Of a stretch of 49,067 bases of DNA, positions 7,106 to 15,334 are shown piece by piece. This DNA comes from a virus. Made by a program: the position numbers and the translations under genes. The notes beneath the pieces were generated by a model. The model did no database searches, was not told the DNA's origin, and saw nothing but the letters and a program-made list of their open reading frames with translations. The stretch spans positions 1 to 49,067 of IMG/VR virus record IMGVR_UViG_3300013132_000074; one strand, 5' to 3'. The number at the start of each line of letters is the position of its first letter. Within the stretch, counting starts at the first letter, position 1.

Positions 7106-8572
7106 ATGGCATTAGTAGGACACATATCTGGCAGTAGCCAGTCTAATTCAGTCATCGGCGTTTCTGGATCAGTAATCATCGCCAACAGGTCGTCTGCGTT
7201 GTTCCCGGCATTGCCCGGAACCGACGTCTCGTTCTTCGTCAGCGGCTCGGCTGCCTCTGACATGGCTCTCTTCGGCGGCGGTCTCGTCAGCTCAGGCAGC
7301 CTCACAGTCAAGAACGCTTCAGGCGGAAACTCCTTCACGGTCGCGTCTGCCACAGGCAACACGGTCGTTCAAGGCACACTTCAGTCGGTCGGCGCGTTCA
7401 CAGCAACAGGTGGACTCACGGCCACGTCGATCACAGGCTCGATCACGAAGCTTGCTGGCGACGGCGGCGACTTCCTCCGTGCAGGCAGCAACATCACGCT
7501 CACCACAGGATCTCTCGGTGAGGTCACAATCGCTGCATCTGCAGGTGGAACACCTGGCGGTTCCGACACTCAAGTTCAGTTCAACAACGACGGAGCTTTT
7601 GCTGGTGACGCCGATCTCACGTACAACTCGACGTCCAACACACTCACAGGTGTCACAGGTTCTTTCTACCGCGTTGTGGCAACTGATGAAGTGAGAGCAA
7701 ACGGCGGAAGCGTCACAACGACTCAGACGACCTTCAATCTCGTCAACACCACAGCGACCACACTCAACGTCGGCGGAGCTGCCACTGCCATCACCATGGG
7801 CGATGTCACATCGGCCACAACGACCATCAGAGGTGGAACTCTCGTCGGCAACCTCACGACTCAGAACCTCTTCAACACAACAGCGACCACTCTCAATATC
7901 GGTGGCGCAGCGACGACAGTTGAGATCGGTGCGGCAACAGGAACAACTTCGGTCAACAATGCACTTACTGTTGATGGAAACGTCACGCTCGGTGATGCAT
8001 CTGGAGACACTGTAACAGTGAACGGTACCACAACTTTCGCAGGTGCAGCTGTCACAACGACACTCGCGGGAAGCGGATCGATCGCAGGAACTCTTACAGT
8101 CGCCGGATCAACGACACTCAACGGCGCCGTCACTGTCGGCGATGCGTCAGCTGACACAGTCACGGTGAACGGTACCACGACCTTCGCAGGTGCAGCCGTC
8201 ACAACAACTCTTGCAGGAAGCGGATCAATTGCAGGAGCACTTACGGTCGGCGGCGACACCACTCTCAACGGCAACACCACTCTTGGTAATGACATCTCCG
8301 ACACTGTCACCTTCACGGCACGTTCTGCATCGAACTTCCTGCCTTCCGCTGACGTTACTTACGACCTTGGATCTTCAGCACGCCGTTGGGCAAACATCTA
8401 CACCGGTGACTTGCATCTCAAGAACGAACGCGGCGACTATACCCTCATTGAGGAACCGGACTTCCTGACGATCCGCTTCAACGCCACAGGCAAGCGCTAC
8501 AAGTTCATGCTCGAGGCAGTCCCCGAGCTTGACGAAGAGCTCGGAAACTTCTCATCCGGACCAAAGGGCTGA
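7106..8572 (+). CDS. Tail-fibre protein with tandem 49-residue repeats
   Basis: 488 residues starting MALVGHISGSSQSNSVIGVS. The front half has 'GSITKLAGDGGDFLRAGSNI' and 'SDTQVQFNNDGAFAGDADLT' shaft repeats shared with the fibre at 3040. Residues about 205-400 are Thr-rich pseudo-repeats ('TTATTLN(V/I)GGAAT'), including two almost identical 49-residue units. The C-terminus ('LGSSARRWANIYTGDLHLKN ... GKRYKF ... LGNFSSGPKG') is paralogous to the fibre at 5651. The ATG at 7106 follows CGGGAG. A trimeric beta-helical shaft with a conserved tip or attachment module is likely. Confidence 0.75.
   Translation: MALVGHISGSSQSNSVIGVSGSVIIANRSSALFPALPGTDVSFFVSGSAASDMALFGGGLVSSGSLTVKNASGGNSFTVASATGNTVVQGTLQSVGAFTATGGLTATSITGSITKLAGDGGDFLRAGSNITLTTGSLGEVTIAASAGGTPGGSDTQVQFNNDGAFAGDADLTYNSTSNTLTGVTGSFYRVVATDEVRANGGSVTTTQTTFNLVNTTATTLNVGGAATAITMGDVTSATTTIRGGTLVGNLTTQNLFNTTATTLNIGGAATTVEIGAATGTTSVNNALTVDGNVTLGDASGDTVTVNGTTTFAGAAVTTTLAGSGSIAGTLTVAGSTTLNGAVTVGDASADTVTVNGTTTFAGAAVTTTLAGSGSIAGALTVGGDTTLNGNTTLGNDISDTVTFTARSASNFLPSADVTYDLGSSARRWANIYTGDLHLKNERGDYTLIEEPDFLTIRFNATGKRYKFMLEAVPELDEELGNFSSGPKG
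8012..8095 (+). repeat. Intragenic tandem repeat, copy 1 (147-nt period)
   Basis: Encodes 'VTVNGTTTFAGAAVTTTLAG' plus 'SGSIAG'. The same peptide is encoded again exactly 147 nt (49 codons) downstream, with mostly synonymous differences. This is internal expansion of the fibre shaft. Confidence 0.85.
8159..8242 (+). repeat. Intragenic tandem repeat, copy 2 (147-nt period)
   Basis: Second copy of the shaft unit at 8012-8095. The protein is essentially unchanged while codons differ (for example ACAACT against ACGACC), so the duplication is not brand new or is under protein-level selection. Confidence 0.85.
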
Positions 8573-8580
8573 TACTTATA
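8572..8580 (+). promoter_or_regulatory. Candidate late-promoter motif ATACTTATA
   Basis: ATACTTATA overlaps the stop codon of the upstream fibre gene and lies 21 nt before the GTG at 8602. It fits the recurring AT[A/T/C][C/G]TTA motif. The spacing matches other copies in the window. Confidence 0.4.
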
Positions 8581-8601
8581 CGCTGAGGAGAGTGGACTGC
8601 T

Positions 8602-10032
8602 GTGCCAATAATAACGAGCAACATATCCAGTTATAACAACACACCCATTGGAATATCTGGAAGCATCGCGTTCGCAAACACACAGCAGTCCAACTCCGAC
8701 ACAGTATTCTTCGTATCGGGATCGGACTCGTCACGATCAGTCTTCGGTGGCACTCTCTTGGTGTCTGGAAGTCTGGTCGTGTCGGGTTCGATGTTTTTTG
8801 GAGACGACGTCAATCAAGACTCTCTACAGGTGAGAGCAGGGTCGCTCTTCAGCGGTAACGTCGGCATAGGATCCACGACGACTTCGACTAGACTTCTCGT
8901 CTCAGGATCGTCTACACCTTCAAACTCCACTCTCGTCGTTCGTGAGGGTGTGACTTCTCCCACAGGAGGCGCAGATGTCCTCGACGTGCAAAACTCGTCA
9001 GGAACCAGTCTCTTTGTCGTAAGCGGCAGCGGATTCGTCGGAATTGGAACGACAAACACTGTGACAGCTAACAAGCTTTCAGTGTTCGGAGCCACATCAA
9101 CGACCACATTCGGAGGTCACCTCTTACTGTCGTCTGATTCAGCTTCTTCAGCAATAGACAATGGTGGTCAGTTAAACTTTCAGATGTACGACGGCACCTC
9201 TTTGAGAGGAGCTGCTCTGATAAAAGGCGCCGAGGAGAACGGTACAAGCGGCAACTATGGAACATACCTCTCCTTCGGAACACGTGCTAACGGCGACTCA
9301 GTTCTCACAGAGCGACTCAGGATCGACTCTACGGGAAGCGTAGGCGTCGGTCTCACATCTCCTTCCGCGAGACTCTTCGTCACAGGATCGTCTTCTACTT
9401 CACAGCCTGCACTCATTGTTCAAGCAGGAACTACGAACCAAGTCGGAGGAACAAAAGTCTTTCAAGTACTCAAGAGTGACGGCACAGGAATCTTTCACGT
9501 CTCAGGCAGCGGTGACGTCACAGTCGACAACGGCAACATCGTCATAGGAACGGCGGGAAAAGGGATAGATTTCAGCTCCACAGCAAATGCTCCCTCAGGA
9601 ACGCTTGGTCAAGAAATCCTAGATGACTATGAGGAAGGGTCGTGGACACCAGGCACGACTGTCGGCGGCGGCGGCACGATCACTTCTACACGTTCCGGAT
9701 ATTACACCAAGATAGGAAGAGTGGTCCACGTAAAATTCTTCGTCGAGGCTTCCGCAGTCTCCGGAACGAGGACCACATTGACTATAACGGGACTACCCTT
9801 TCAAGTGGACGTGACATACACAAACGGGTGGGTAGAATGCTATCTATTGAACAACACCGGCGGTCTTTCTGACGACTTCTCACATGGCATGGTCTGGACC
9901 AATGCGACGAGCAATTCTTTGACGTTCGACATTTATGAGACTACTTCTGGTGCACCTATAACCAGTCCTGCTTCTTTCATAGTTGCGGGCACACTCATAT
10001 CGGGACACTTGACATATTTCACAAATCAGTGA
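8602..10032 (+). CDS. Tail-fibre protein with 'YEEGSWTP' C-terminal domain
   Basis: 476 residues from a GTG start preceded by GAGGAGAG at 8584-8591. The N-terminus resembles the fibre at 7106 ('ISGSIAFANTQQSNSD', 'SVFGGTLLVSGSL'). The middle has 'VGIGSTTTSTRLLVSGSSTP' and 'RLRIDSTGSVGVGLTSPSAR' shaft turns. The C-terminal 140 residues begin 'DDYEEGSWTPGTTVGGGGT' and continue 'SGYYTKIGRVVHVKFFV', a domain widespread at the end of phage fibres and also present in the short protein at 30518. Probable receptor-binding fibre. No intramolecular chaperone (S74-type) is visible. Confidence 0.75.
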   Translation: MPIITSNISSYNNTPIGISGSIAFANTQQSNSDTVFFVSGSDSSRSVFGGTLLVSGSLVVSGSMFFGDDVNQDSLQVRAGSLFSGNVGIGSTTTSTRLLVSGSSTPSNSTLVVREGVTSPTGGADVLDVQNSSGTSLFVVSGSGFVGIGTTNTVTANKLSVFGATSTTTFGGHLLLSSDSASSAIDNGGQLNFQMYDGTSLRGAALIKGAEENGTSGNYGTYLSFGTRANGDSVLTERLRIDSTGSVGVGLTSPSARLFVTGSSSTSQPALIVQAGTTNQVGGTKVFQVLKSDGTGIFHVSGSGDVTVDNGNIVIGTAGKGIDFSSTANAPSGTLGQEILDDYEEGSWTPGTTVGGGGTITSTRSGYYTKIGRVVHVKFFVEASAVSGTRTTLTITGLPFQVDVTYTNGWVECYLLNNTGGLSDDFSHGMVWTNATSNSLTFDIYETTSGAPITSPASFIVAGTLISGHLTYFTNQ

Positions 10033-10038
10033 GGGAAA

Positions 10039-10320
10039 ATGAACATAGAGACAAGACACGTCATAGACAAGGTAGAGATAGACGAGAATACCAAGACGAT
10101 TGGAGTGAGGACTCGCATACAACAGTGGGTTGTCTCCTCTGAGGGTGAGATTCTCGTTCAGGACAATGCAGGTTTCCACAGAGTCTCCCTAAATCCCGGA
10201 GATTGGTCCGGTGCAGAGTCTCACGGCGTCAGAAATTACGCAGATCTAGTGTGGACGCAGAGTGCCATAGATGCCTGGAATGTAATACAAGCGCAGAACT
10301 CTTCGCGTCGACTCTTCTAA
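10039..10320 (+). CDS. Small conserved-looking protein of unknown function
   Basis: 93 residues starting MNIETRHVIDKVEIDENTKT. It appears to be a mixed alpha/beta globular protein with 'QDNAGFHRVSLNPGDWSG' and a Trp-rich C-terminal helix. I do not recognise the family. It lies 6 nt after a long fibre, preceded by GAGGGAAA, so it is probably translated from the same message. Its stop overlaps by 4 nt the stop of the minus-strand phospholipase gene, marking the convergent junction with the lectin island. Confidence 0.55.
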   Translation: MNIETRHVIDKVEIDENTKTIGVRTRIQQWVVSSEGEILVQDNAGFHRVSLNPGDWSGAESHGVRNYADLVWTQSAIDAWNVIQAQNSSRRLF

Positions 10321-10997
10321 CGACTGGTTCTGTACCTGAGCGAAAACTTCTCTCCGTCCTTCAAGCCCTCCTCGTACATCTCCATCGCAACAGCGGTGGA
10401 AGGTATCTCGATCGTGTACTTGTCGAAGAGCGACAGGTGGGATGGGCGGATGTCGGAACCGAAGGACAGGGGCCACGCTGAGATTCGCAACGTCTCGTGG
10501 TGTTTCGACGGTTGGTTGCAGAGGACACCGGCGTCGAGGTGCAGGATCCTGTTCTTGAGGCGGACCATGTCGTTCATGAAAGGGATGGAGACGGACGACT
10601 TCAGCGCCTCGAACATGTCACCCTTCGATGCGAATTCGTCCTGCATCACGTAGCTCATCTTGAAGGGAAAGAGGGAGACTTTGGTGTAGCAGATGGTGAG
10701 TCGACCGGTCGTGTGGATGTCCTTCGGGGTGGCGTCGTAGATGTAGGCCGTCGACCTCTCCACCACCTCCCGCTTCTTCACGGACCGCGCTGCGGCGGCC
10801 GCGTTTAATGCCTCTAAAAACGCCTCATAGGCATCACCCCGAGTTAACAGGAATATTGCTGCGCCACCCCCGGCTGACGCCGTGATGTACTCTGTCGTGT
10901 TCAGGTCGATCAAGCCGTTCTCGGAAAGGCGCTGGAGGACTCCGAAGTACCAGAACACCTTCCAACCGCAACCGCTGAGAGAGACGCGTGTGAACAT
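10317..10997 (-). CDS. Patatin-like phospholipase
   Basis: 226 residues. The N-terminus contains 'SLSGCGWKVFWYFGVLQRL', the glycine-rich oxyanion loop of patatin/PNPLA enzymes. The nucleophile elbow is 'ITASAGGGAA' with Ser41; it reads T-x-S-x-G instead of the usual G-x-S-x-G. The catalytic Asp is Asp155 in 'HLDAGVLCNQP', equivalent to the D-G-[GA] dyad motif. 'RLTICYTKVSLFP' and 'ALKSSVSIPFM' match other conserved family segments. The family hydrolyses acyl ester bonds of membrane lipids. It is the last gene of the minus-strand lectin operon, 44 nt after the tenth LamG gene. No signal peptide is seen, so lysis, host-membrane modification and virion entry are all open. Confidence 0.85.
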   Translation of the reverse strand: MFTRVSLSGCGWKVFWYFGVLQRLSENGLIDLNTTEYITASAGGGAAIFLLTRGDAYEAFLEALNAAAAARSVKKREVVERSTAYIYDATPKDIHTTGRLTICYTKVSLFPFKMSYVMQDEFASKGDMFEALKSSVSIPFMNDMVRLKNRILHLDAGVLCNQPSKHHETLRISAWPLSFGSDIRPSHLSLFDKYTIEIPSTAVAMEMYEEGLKDGEKFSLRYRTSR

Positions 10998-11041
10998 GAC
11001 GTCTTAAATATTACGATGTGGTGTCCATATTTGTTTCGGAT

Positions 11042-11743
11042 TTAGACGCCAAACCTTCCTCGTAGCGCCGTGAAGTTCTGGAGTATCTCTGCAGCGCTTA
11101 ACGCCCTGTTGTATATCGATACTTGATAGATAGAACCTCCGAAGTAGGCAGCTGGGCTTCCATTTTGTTGCCTTGCCCCGACTAGCAACGACACATTTGA
11201 CTGGTCCCATCCGATCGCTCCTGTCGAAGTGGAAGACGGGTCAAGCACACCGTTGATGTAGAGCCTCTGTGTGGATCCGTTGTACACTCCGCAGAGGTTA
11301 TATGTCAAACCAGCTAACAAGCTGGTGGTGGACGTAGTGCTGTAAGGTGATACTTCTCTCTCAATGACTGCCTTGTTGTTTTTTATAGAGAGAATGTAAT
11401 TACCCAGCACTCCGCCGTTGTATCGTCCCAATATGGATTGCTCTGACAAACTGACACTGCTAGGTCTAACCCAGGCGCACAGAGTGAACGGATTGTTGCT
11501 GCTGAAATAGTACAGAGAGTTCGTACCAATGGTCGCGTACTGGTTCGTTCCGTTGAGAAACAATCCTCCTCCCGCTGCCTCGCTGAAGGTCGGAGTCCCT
11601 GACAGGGTCGCCACCGTGCCGTTGTTGTTCAGGTCGACCCAGGACGTCCCTGTCCCTCTGTAGCTGTTCTTGTCTGCGGCATCGAGAAGCAGGATCAGGC
11701 TAGTGTCTCGAACTATCTTTCCGTTTCCAAACCGATAAGCCAT
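11042..11743 (-). CDS. LamG/concanavalin A-like lectin-domain protein 10 of 10
   Basis: 233 residues and essentially one jelly-roll domain. The N-terminal signature is 'LILLLDAADKNSYRGTGTSW' and the C-terminal signature 'IYQVSIYNRALSAAEILQNF', ending RGRFGV. These are the first and last strands of the LamG (Laminin_G_3) fold, with 'GTNQYATIG' and 'TLCAWVRP' between. Such domains bind carbohydrate or protein and are common on phage surfaces. It is the most 3' lectin of the array and is followed by the phospholipase gene. Confidence 0.78.
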   Translation of the reverse strand: MAYRFGNGKIVRDTSLILLLDAADKNSYRGTGTSWVDLNNNGTVATLSGTPTFSEAAGGGLFLNGTNQYATIGTNSLYYFSSNNPFTLCAWVRPSSVSLSEQSILGRYNGGVLGNYILSIKNNKAVIEREVSPYSTTSTTSLLAGLTYNLCGVYNGSTQRLYINGVLDPSSTSTGAIGWDQSNVSLLVGARQQNGSPAAYFGGSIYQVSIYNRALSAAEILQNFTALRGRFGV

Positions 11744-11744
11744 G

Positions 11745-12431
11745 TCAGACTCCGAACCTCGCGCGAATTGAATTGTAGTTCTGTGAGACTTCTGCTGCGG
11801 TGAGACCGCGATTGTACATCTTCACCACGCTTATCTTGCCATTCAACCAATAGGGTGTGCTTATTCCACCGATCGAGATTCCGTTCTGCCCCATGGTGGA
11901 GTTGGTGATGCTTCCCTGCACCGCTTGTGATGCACCGTTGATGTAGAGGGAGTAGGTGGAAGAGGTTCGAGACGCAACAATGTTGAACCACCTGCTCGTC
12001 GACGGTGACCACGAGCAGAAAACGGATCCACCTCCCGAGTGTTTCGCGAAGTACAATCCGCTTGAGAAATAAGCGAACCACCACTTGTCTGCAGTTGATC
12101 CTGCGACGGGATCGCTTTGAAGGAAAGGCGTTGGAACAGATCCTCCAGAGTTGATCGAGTTCATCCACACCCACGTCTCTATCGTGAAATCTCCTGTTCC
12201 GAATGAGTACGTGGAGTCGTTCGGCATGTAAACGTAGGTATTGAGCCCCGCGAAGTTCATGGTCCCGCCGTAATCACTGCTGAAAGTTGGACCGTTTTGA
12301 TATGAACCTGCGCTTCCCTTCACGAGATCATACCAGGCCGTTCCGCTGCCAGGGTGACTCGCGATGTCTGCTGCATCCAGTGCCAACACGAGACCGCTCT
12401 TGACTATTTGTGCGCCTCCGCCGATTCCCAT
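11745..12431 (-). CDS. LamG/concanavalin A-like lectin-domain protein 9 of 10
   Basis: 228 residues. Signatures are 'GLVLALDAADIASHPGSGTA', 'DFTIETWVWMNS', 'WFNIVASRTSSTYSLYINGA' and 'ISVVKMYNRGLTAAEVSQNY', ending RARFGV. This is a single-domain lectin-like fold. It overlaps the upstream lectin gene by 1 nt at 12431 and is separated from the next by one base. There is no signal peptide or membrane helix. Ligand unknown. Confidence 0.78.
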   Translation of the reverse strand: MGIGGGAQIVKSGLVLALDAADIASHPGSGTAWYDLVKGSAGSYQNGPTFSSDYGGTMNFAGLNTYVYMPNDSTYSFGTGDFTIETWVWMNSINSGGSVPTPFLQSDPVAGSTADKWWFAYFSSGLYFAKHSGGGSVFCSWSPSTSRWFNIVASRTSSTYSLYINGASQAVQGSITNSTMGQNGISIGGISTPYWLNGKISVVKMYNRGLTAAEVSQNYNSIRARFGV

Positions 12432-13156
12432 TACCGTCCATACCTTGCTTTGGTCTGATTGAAGTGGTCAACAAGTTGTTGTTGTGTCAACATGACGCCG
12501 TTGTAGACGAGCACCTGTCCTATCGACCCGCCCCAGTGATCACCACCCGGGTGTGACCTTTGACCTATGAAGTTGACTGAAGCTCCGCCCGTCGTGTAGT
12601 ACAGTGCGTTGTAATACCCGCCGCTTCCAACTTCCACACCGTCGAGGTAGAGTCTTGCAAATCTAGATCCGCCGTCCTGCACCACGGCAACATTGTACCA
12701 TCTGTTCGCTTGTATGAGATTGTAACTCGACGTGATGTTACTCGCAGTCGCAGTTCCGTCCCATATTGCCCAGGCCGTTAAGTATAGACGGCTTCCGTCC
12801 ACTCCCAGTGCGACTCCTAAGCCTCTACTGTCTTGTGTAGCTGTCCATCCTCCACCATATATCCAGCCTGTGCTTGACGTGTCACTCTTGTTCACCCATG
12901 TGGTCATTGTGAAGCTACCGTTCAAGTTGACGACAGAGACTTGACCGTACTGACTAGATCCGTTGAACGTGAAACTTCCTGCGCCTGTAGGAAGTCTGAC
13001 GAACTGAGGCCCATTCACAAGAGAACAGTTGTTGCCGTCGCTAGACAGATTTGTCCACGTTGTACCAGACCCACCGTAGCTTTCTGGTATTGTGGCATCG
13101 AAGAACAGGGTGTAGCCTGATGTTGGCTTGAAATTGCTTCCTACTTGATACGCCAT
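12431..13156 (-). CDS. LamG-like lectin-domain protein 8 of 10 (IPESYGGSG subfamily)
   Basis: 241 residues. With the next copy upstream it forms a distinct subfamily: 'SGYTLFFDATIPESYGGSGT' replaces the usual LYLDAGNRxSYPGSG, 'NNCSLVNGPQF' replaces NGTLTNSP, and the C-terminus is 'DHFNQTKARYGR' instead of RGRFGV. The core 'SFTMTTWVNKSD ... WYNVAVVQDGGSRFARLYLD' is LamG-like. It is coupled to its neighbours by 1-nt overlaps. Carbohydrate or receptor binding is inferred. Confidence 0.76.
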   Translation of the reverse strand: MAYQVGSNFKPTSGYTLFFDATIPESYGGSGTTWTNLSSDGNNCSLVNGPQFVRLPTGAGSFTFNGSSQYGQVSVVNLNGSFTMTTWVNKSDTSSTGWIYGGGWTATQDSRGLGVALGVDGSRLYLTAWAIWDGTATASNITSSYNLIQANRWYNVAVVQDGGSRFARLYLDGVEVGSGGYYNALYYTTGGASVNFIGQRSHPGGDHWGGSIGQVLVYNGVMLTQQQLVDHFNQTKARYGR

Positions 13157-13875
13157 TAACGACCGAACCTTCCCTTGGTCTGATTGTAATTATCGAGGAC
13201 TTGACCGCTCGACAGAACTACACCGTTGTAGATGAGAACCATCCCCAAAGATCCGCCAAAGTAGCGGTAATCACCTGGGTCTCCATGGAAGTCTGGTGAC
13301 TCGTATGCGCTCCTTCCGATGAATGAAGTCGCCGCAGCACCGAAGTTGTCGTAACCTGGATTGAAGACTCCGCTTCCTTGCAGCAGTCCATTGACGTAAA
13401 CGTATCCGACTCCCGAAGACTTTACGGCGCACAAGTGGTGCCAACGACTCGTGTCTATCACACCAGCAGCAACTTCTTTTCTGTTGCCCCATCCCCACCC
13501 GCTGTTTAACGTGGGCGTAAGTCCCGTGACCCCGAAGTTGACTGCATTGATTGCGCTCTGCCAGCCTGCGCCTATGAAGTAGCCTTCGGATGACGAGTTG
13601 TTCTTCTTGACCCACGCAATTAGCGTGAAGTTTCCTCCGAGACCCAGCTCTCCAATCGATCCGTATTGACTGCTGCCGTTAAAGTTCAGGAAGCCTGCTC
13701 CCGCAGGAGTGATTAAATAGGTAGGACCGTTCACTAGGCCGCAGTTGTTGCCGTTGCCCGACAAGTTAGTCCAAGTGGACCCAGAACCTCCGTAACTCTC
13801 GGGTATCGTTCCGTCAAGAAATACGGAGTAACCCGGGACGAACTCCAGCTTTCTTCCACCTTGAGTTGCCATCAC
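13156..13875 (-). CDS. LamG-like lectin-domain protein 7 of 10 (IPESYGGSG subfamily)
   Basis: 239 residues, closest to copy 8: 'PGYSVFLDGTIPESYGGSGS', 'GNGNNCGLVNGP', 'NFTLIAWVKKNN', 'WHHLCAVKSSGVGYVYVNGL' and the ending 'NYNQTKGRFGR'. Copies 7 and 8 therefore arose from a duplication separate from the rest. It overlaps the upstream copy 6 by 4 nt (ATGA on the minus strand), implying coupled translation. A second Met follows the first directly, so the exact start could be either. Confidence 0.76.
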   Translation of the reverse strand: MMATQGGRKLEFVPGYSVFLDGTIPESYGGSGSTWTNLSGNGNNCGLVNGPTYLITPAGAGFLNFNGSSQYGSIGELGLGGNFTLIAWVKKNNSSSEGYFIGAGWQSAINAVNFGVTGLTPTLNSGWGWGNRKEVAAGVIDTSRWHHLCAVKSSGVGYVYVNGLLQGSGVFNPGYDNFGAAATSFIGRSAYESPDFHGDPGDYRYFGGSLGMVLIYNGVVLSSGQVLDNYNQTKGRFGR

Positions 13876-14612
13876 ACTCCAAACCTTCCTCTGAGAGATT
13901 CGTAGTTTTGTGTGACTTCAGTCTGCGTGAGACCTCGTCCTATGTACGTCCTGAAGCTGCTGACTCTTGCAGGCAACGGTCCATAATAACCTGCAAATAC
14001 GGTGTTCTGAGCGATTAGAGCAGACGTGGGTGCTGCTGTTATGCTGACGCCGCTCAAGACTGCACTAGTCCCCACTAGACTTCCATTGAGATAGCAGTTA
14101 GTAGTTCCTGACACTCTTGTTAGACATATGTTGTGCCAAGTCAGTGTAGGAATCGTTAGACTTGAGAAACTCGCTCCGACTCCTCCGCCCATCCTCTCGA
14201 ATCCGATCCTGGACGGGACAGATGTGCCGGTCCCAGAAGATTGAATGTACAAAGCTATTGTACCCGAAGCATTTCCTGTGCAAATATAACCCGTGTAATT
14301 TACAAAGCTTCCCAAGTAGCTGAGGTTGGAGATGAGATATAACCAAGTCTCTATCGCGAAGTCACTTGTACCCGACGGATACGCCGCCGGAGAGAATGTC
14401 GCGTAGTCGTCCAACTGATCAAACTGTATCGCTCCTCTTCCAAACCCATTTCCAGCGTCATAAGTGAAGTTGTTGGCGAGAGTGGCATTGTAACCGTTGC
14501 CACTGAGATCAGTCCAAATTGCTCCCGATCTCGGGTAACTGTTGTTATCACCGGCATCGAGGTTCATCGTTAGGCCGCTCTTTACAATTCGATAGCCAAC
14601 GCTGCCACCCAT
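13872..14612 (-). CDS. LamG/concanavalin A-like lectin-domain protein 6 of 10
   Basis: 246 residues, the longest in the array. Signatures are 'SGLTMNLDAGDNNSYPRSGA', 'DFAIETWLYLISNLSYLG', 'WHNICLTRVSGTTNCYLNGS' and 'VSSFRTYIGRGLTQTEVTQN', ending RGRFGV. The IYNRALSAAE motif is altered to TYIGRGLTQTE. Single domain without a signal peptide. It shares its first base with the stop codon of copy 5. Confidence 0.77.
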   Translation of the reverse strand: MGGSVGYRIVKSGLTMNLDAGDNNSYPRSGAIWTDLSGNGYNATLANNFTYDAGNGFGRGAIQFDQLDDYATFSPAAYPSGTSDFAIETWLYLISNLSYLGSFVNYTGYICTGNASGTIALYIQSSGTGTSVPSRIGFERMGGGVGASFSSLTIPTLTWHNICLTRVSGTTNCYLNGSLVGTSAVLSGVSITAAPTSALIAQNTVFAGYYGPLPARVSSFRTYIGRGLTQTEVTQNYESLRGRFGV

Positions 14613-14661
14613 CAGACCCTGAACCTTCCCCTCATCGCGTTGAAGTTTTGGAGGACTTCTG
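14610..14661 (-). repeat. 52-nt exact repeat at the 3' end of lectin gene 5
   Basis: Identical to 16030-16081. It covers the gene junction and the codons for the C-terminal VLQNFNAMRGRFRV segment. Flanking DNA differs, so the identity is local and fits recombination between paralogues. Confidence 0.9.
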
Positions 14662-15334
14662 ATGAAGTGAGTGATTTGTTATATACAATCGTGGAGAACA
14701 TTTTTCCGTTGAAATACGTACCACTAATTCCTGCAGTCCCTAACTGATTGGTGGTTTGAAGAAGCGTTACCGTGAACGAAGAGAAAGTTTGCGTCATTTC
14801 CAAGTTTCCATTCACGTAGATGCTGAAAACGTTTCCCGATCTGGTTGCAGCCACATTGTAAGGAACGTTCACGATTGGTGTTGTTGTTCCATACAGGAGT
14901 TGGCTTGAGTAAGCAGGGCTTGTTCTATCCCCCAACAGCATGCCAAACTTGTTGTTCGTTCCTGCAGAATCGTACCTTAAGCCAAACAAAAATCTTCCGT
15001 TTCCTGACCCTGCAGAGTATTGAGAAAACATGACATACTCATTACCTTGTGTACTTATGAGTGAAGATATTGACACCCATGAGGAGATGGTCCAGTCAGA
15101 AGTTGCTCCTAGCGCCGTTGAATCCAAATTTGCGTATTGCGTGCTTCCGTTAAAAGCAATCGATCCGCAGTTATCTTGACCGTATGTGGGACTGTTTACA
15201 AGAGTCCCTCTGAATCTACTGGCGCCAAGATCTCTCCAAGAATTTCCGCTCCCCGAGTAGCTCTCTCTATTCGCTGCATCGAGGTACAGCACTAGACCGC
15301 TTGTGACCAGCTTGGGCATGTGATGTTGTGCCAT
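14612..15334 (-). CDS. LamG/concanavalin A-like lectin-domain protein 5 of 10
   Basis: 240 residues: 'SGLVLYLDAANRESYSGSGN', 'DWTISSWVSISS', 'VPYNVAATRSGNVFSIYVNG' and 'FSTIVYNKSLTSSEVLQNFN', ending AMRGRFRV. The DNA encoding its C-terminus (14610-14661) is identical over 52 nt to the matching part of copy 3, evidence of recent duplication or gene conversion. It is joined to its neighbours by 1-nt overlaps. Confidence 0.78.
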   Translation of the reverse strand: MAQHHMPKLVTSGLVLYLDAANRESYSGSGNSWRDLGASRFRGTLVNSPTYGQDNCGSIAFNGSTQYANLDSTALGATSDWTISSWVSISSLISTQGNEYVMFSQYSAGSGNGRFLFGLRYDSAGTNNKFGMLLGDRTSPAYSSQLLYGTTTPIVNVPYNVAATRSGNVFSIYVNGNLEMTQTFSSFTVTLLQTTNQLGTAGISGTYFNGKMFSTIVYNKSLTSSEVLQNFNAMRGRFRV

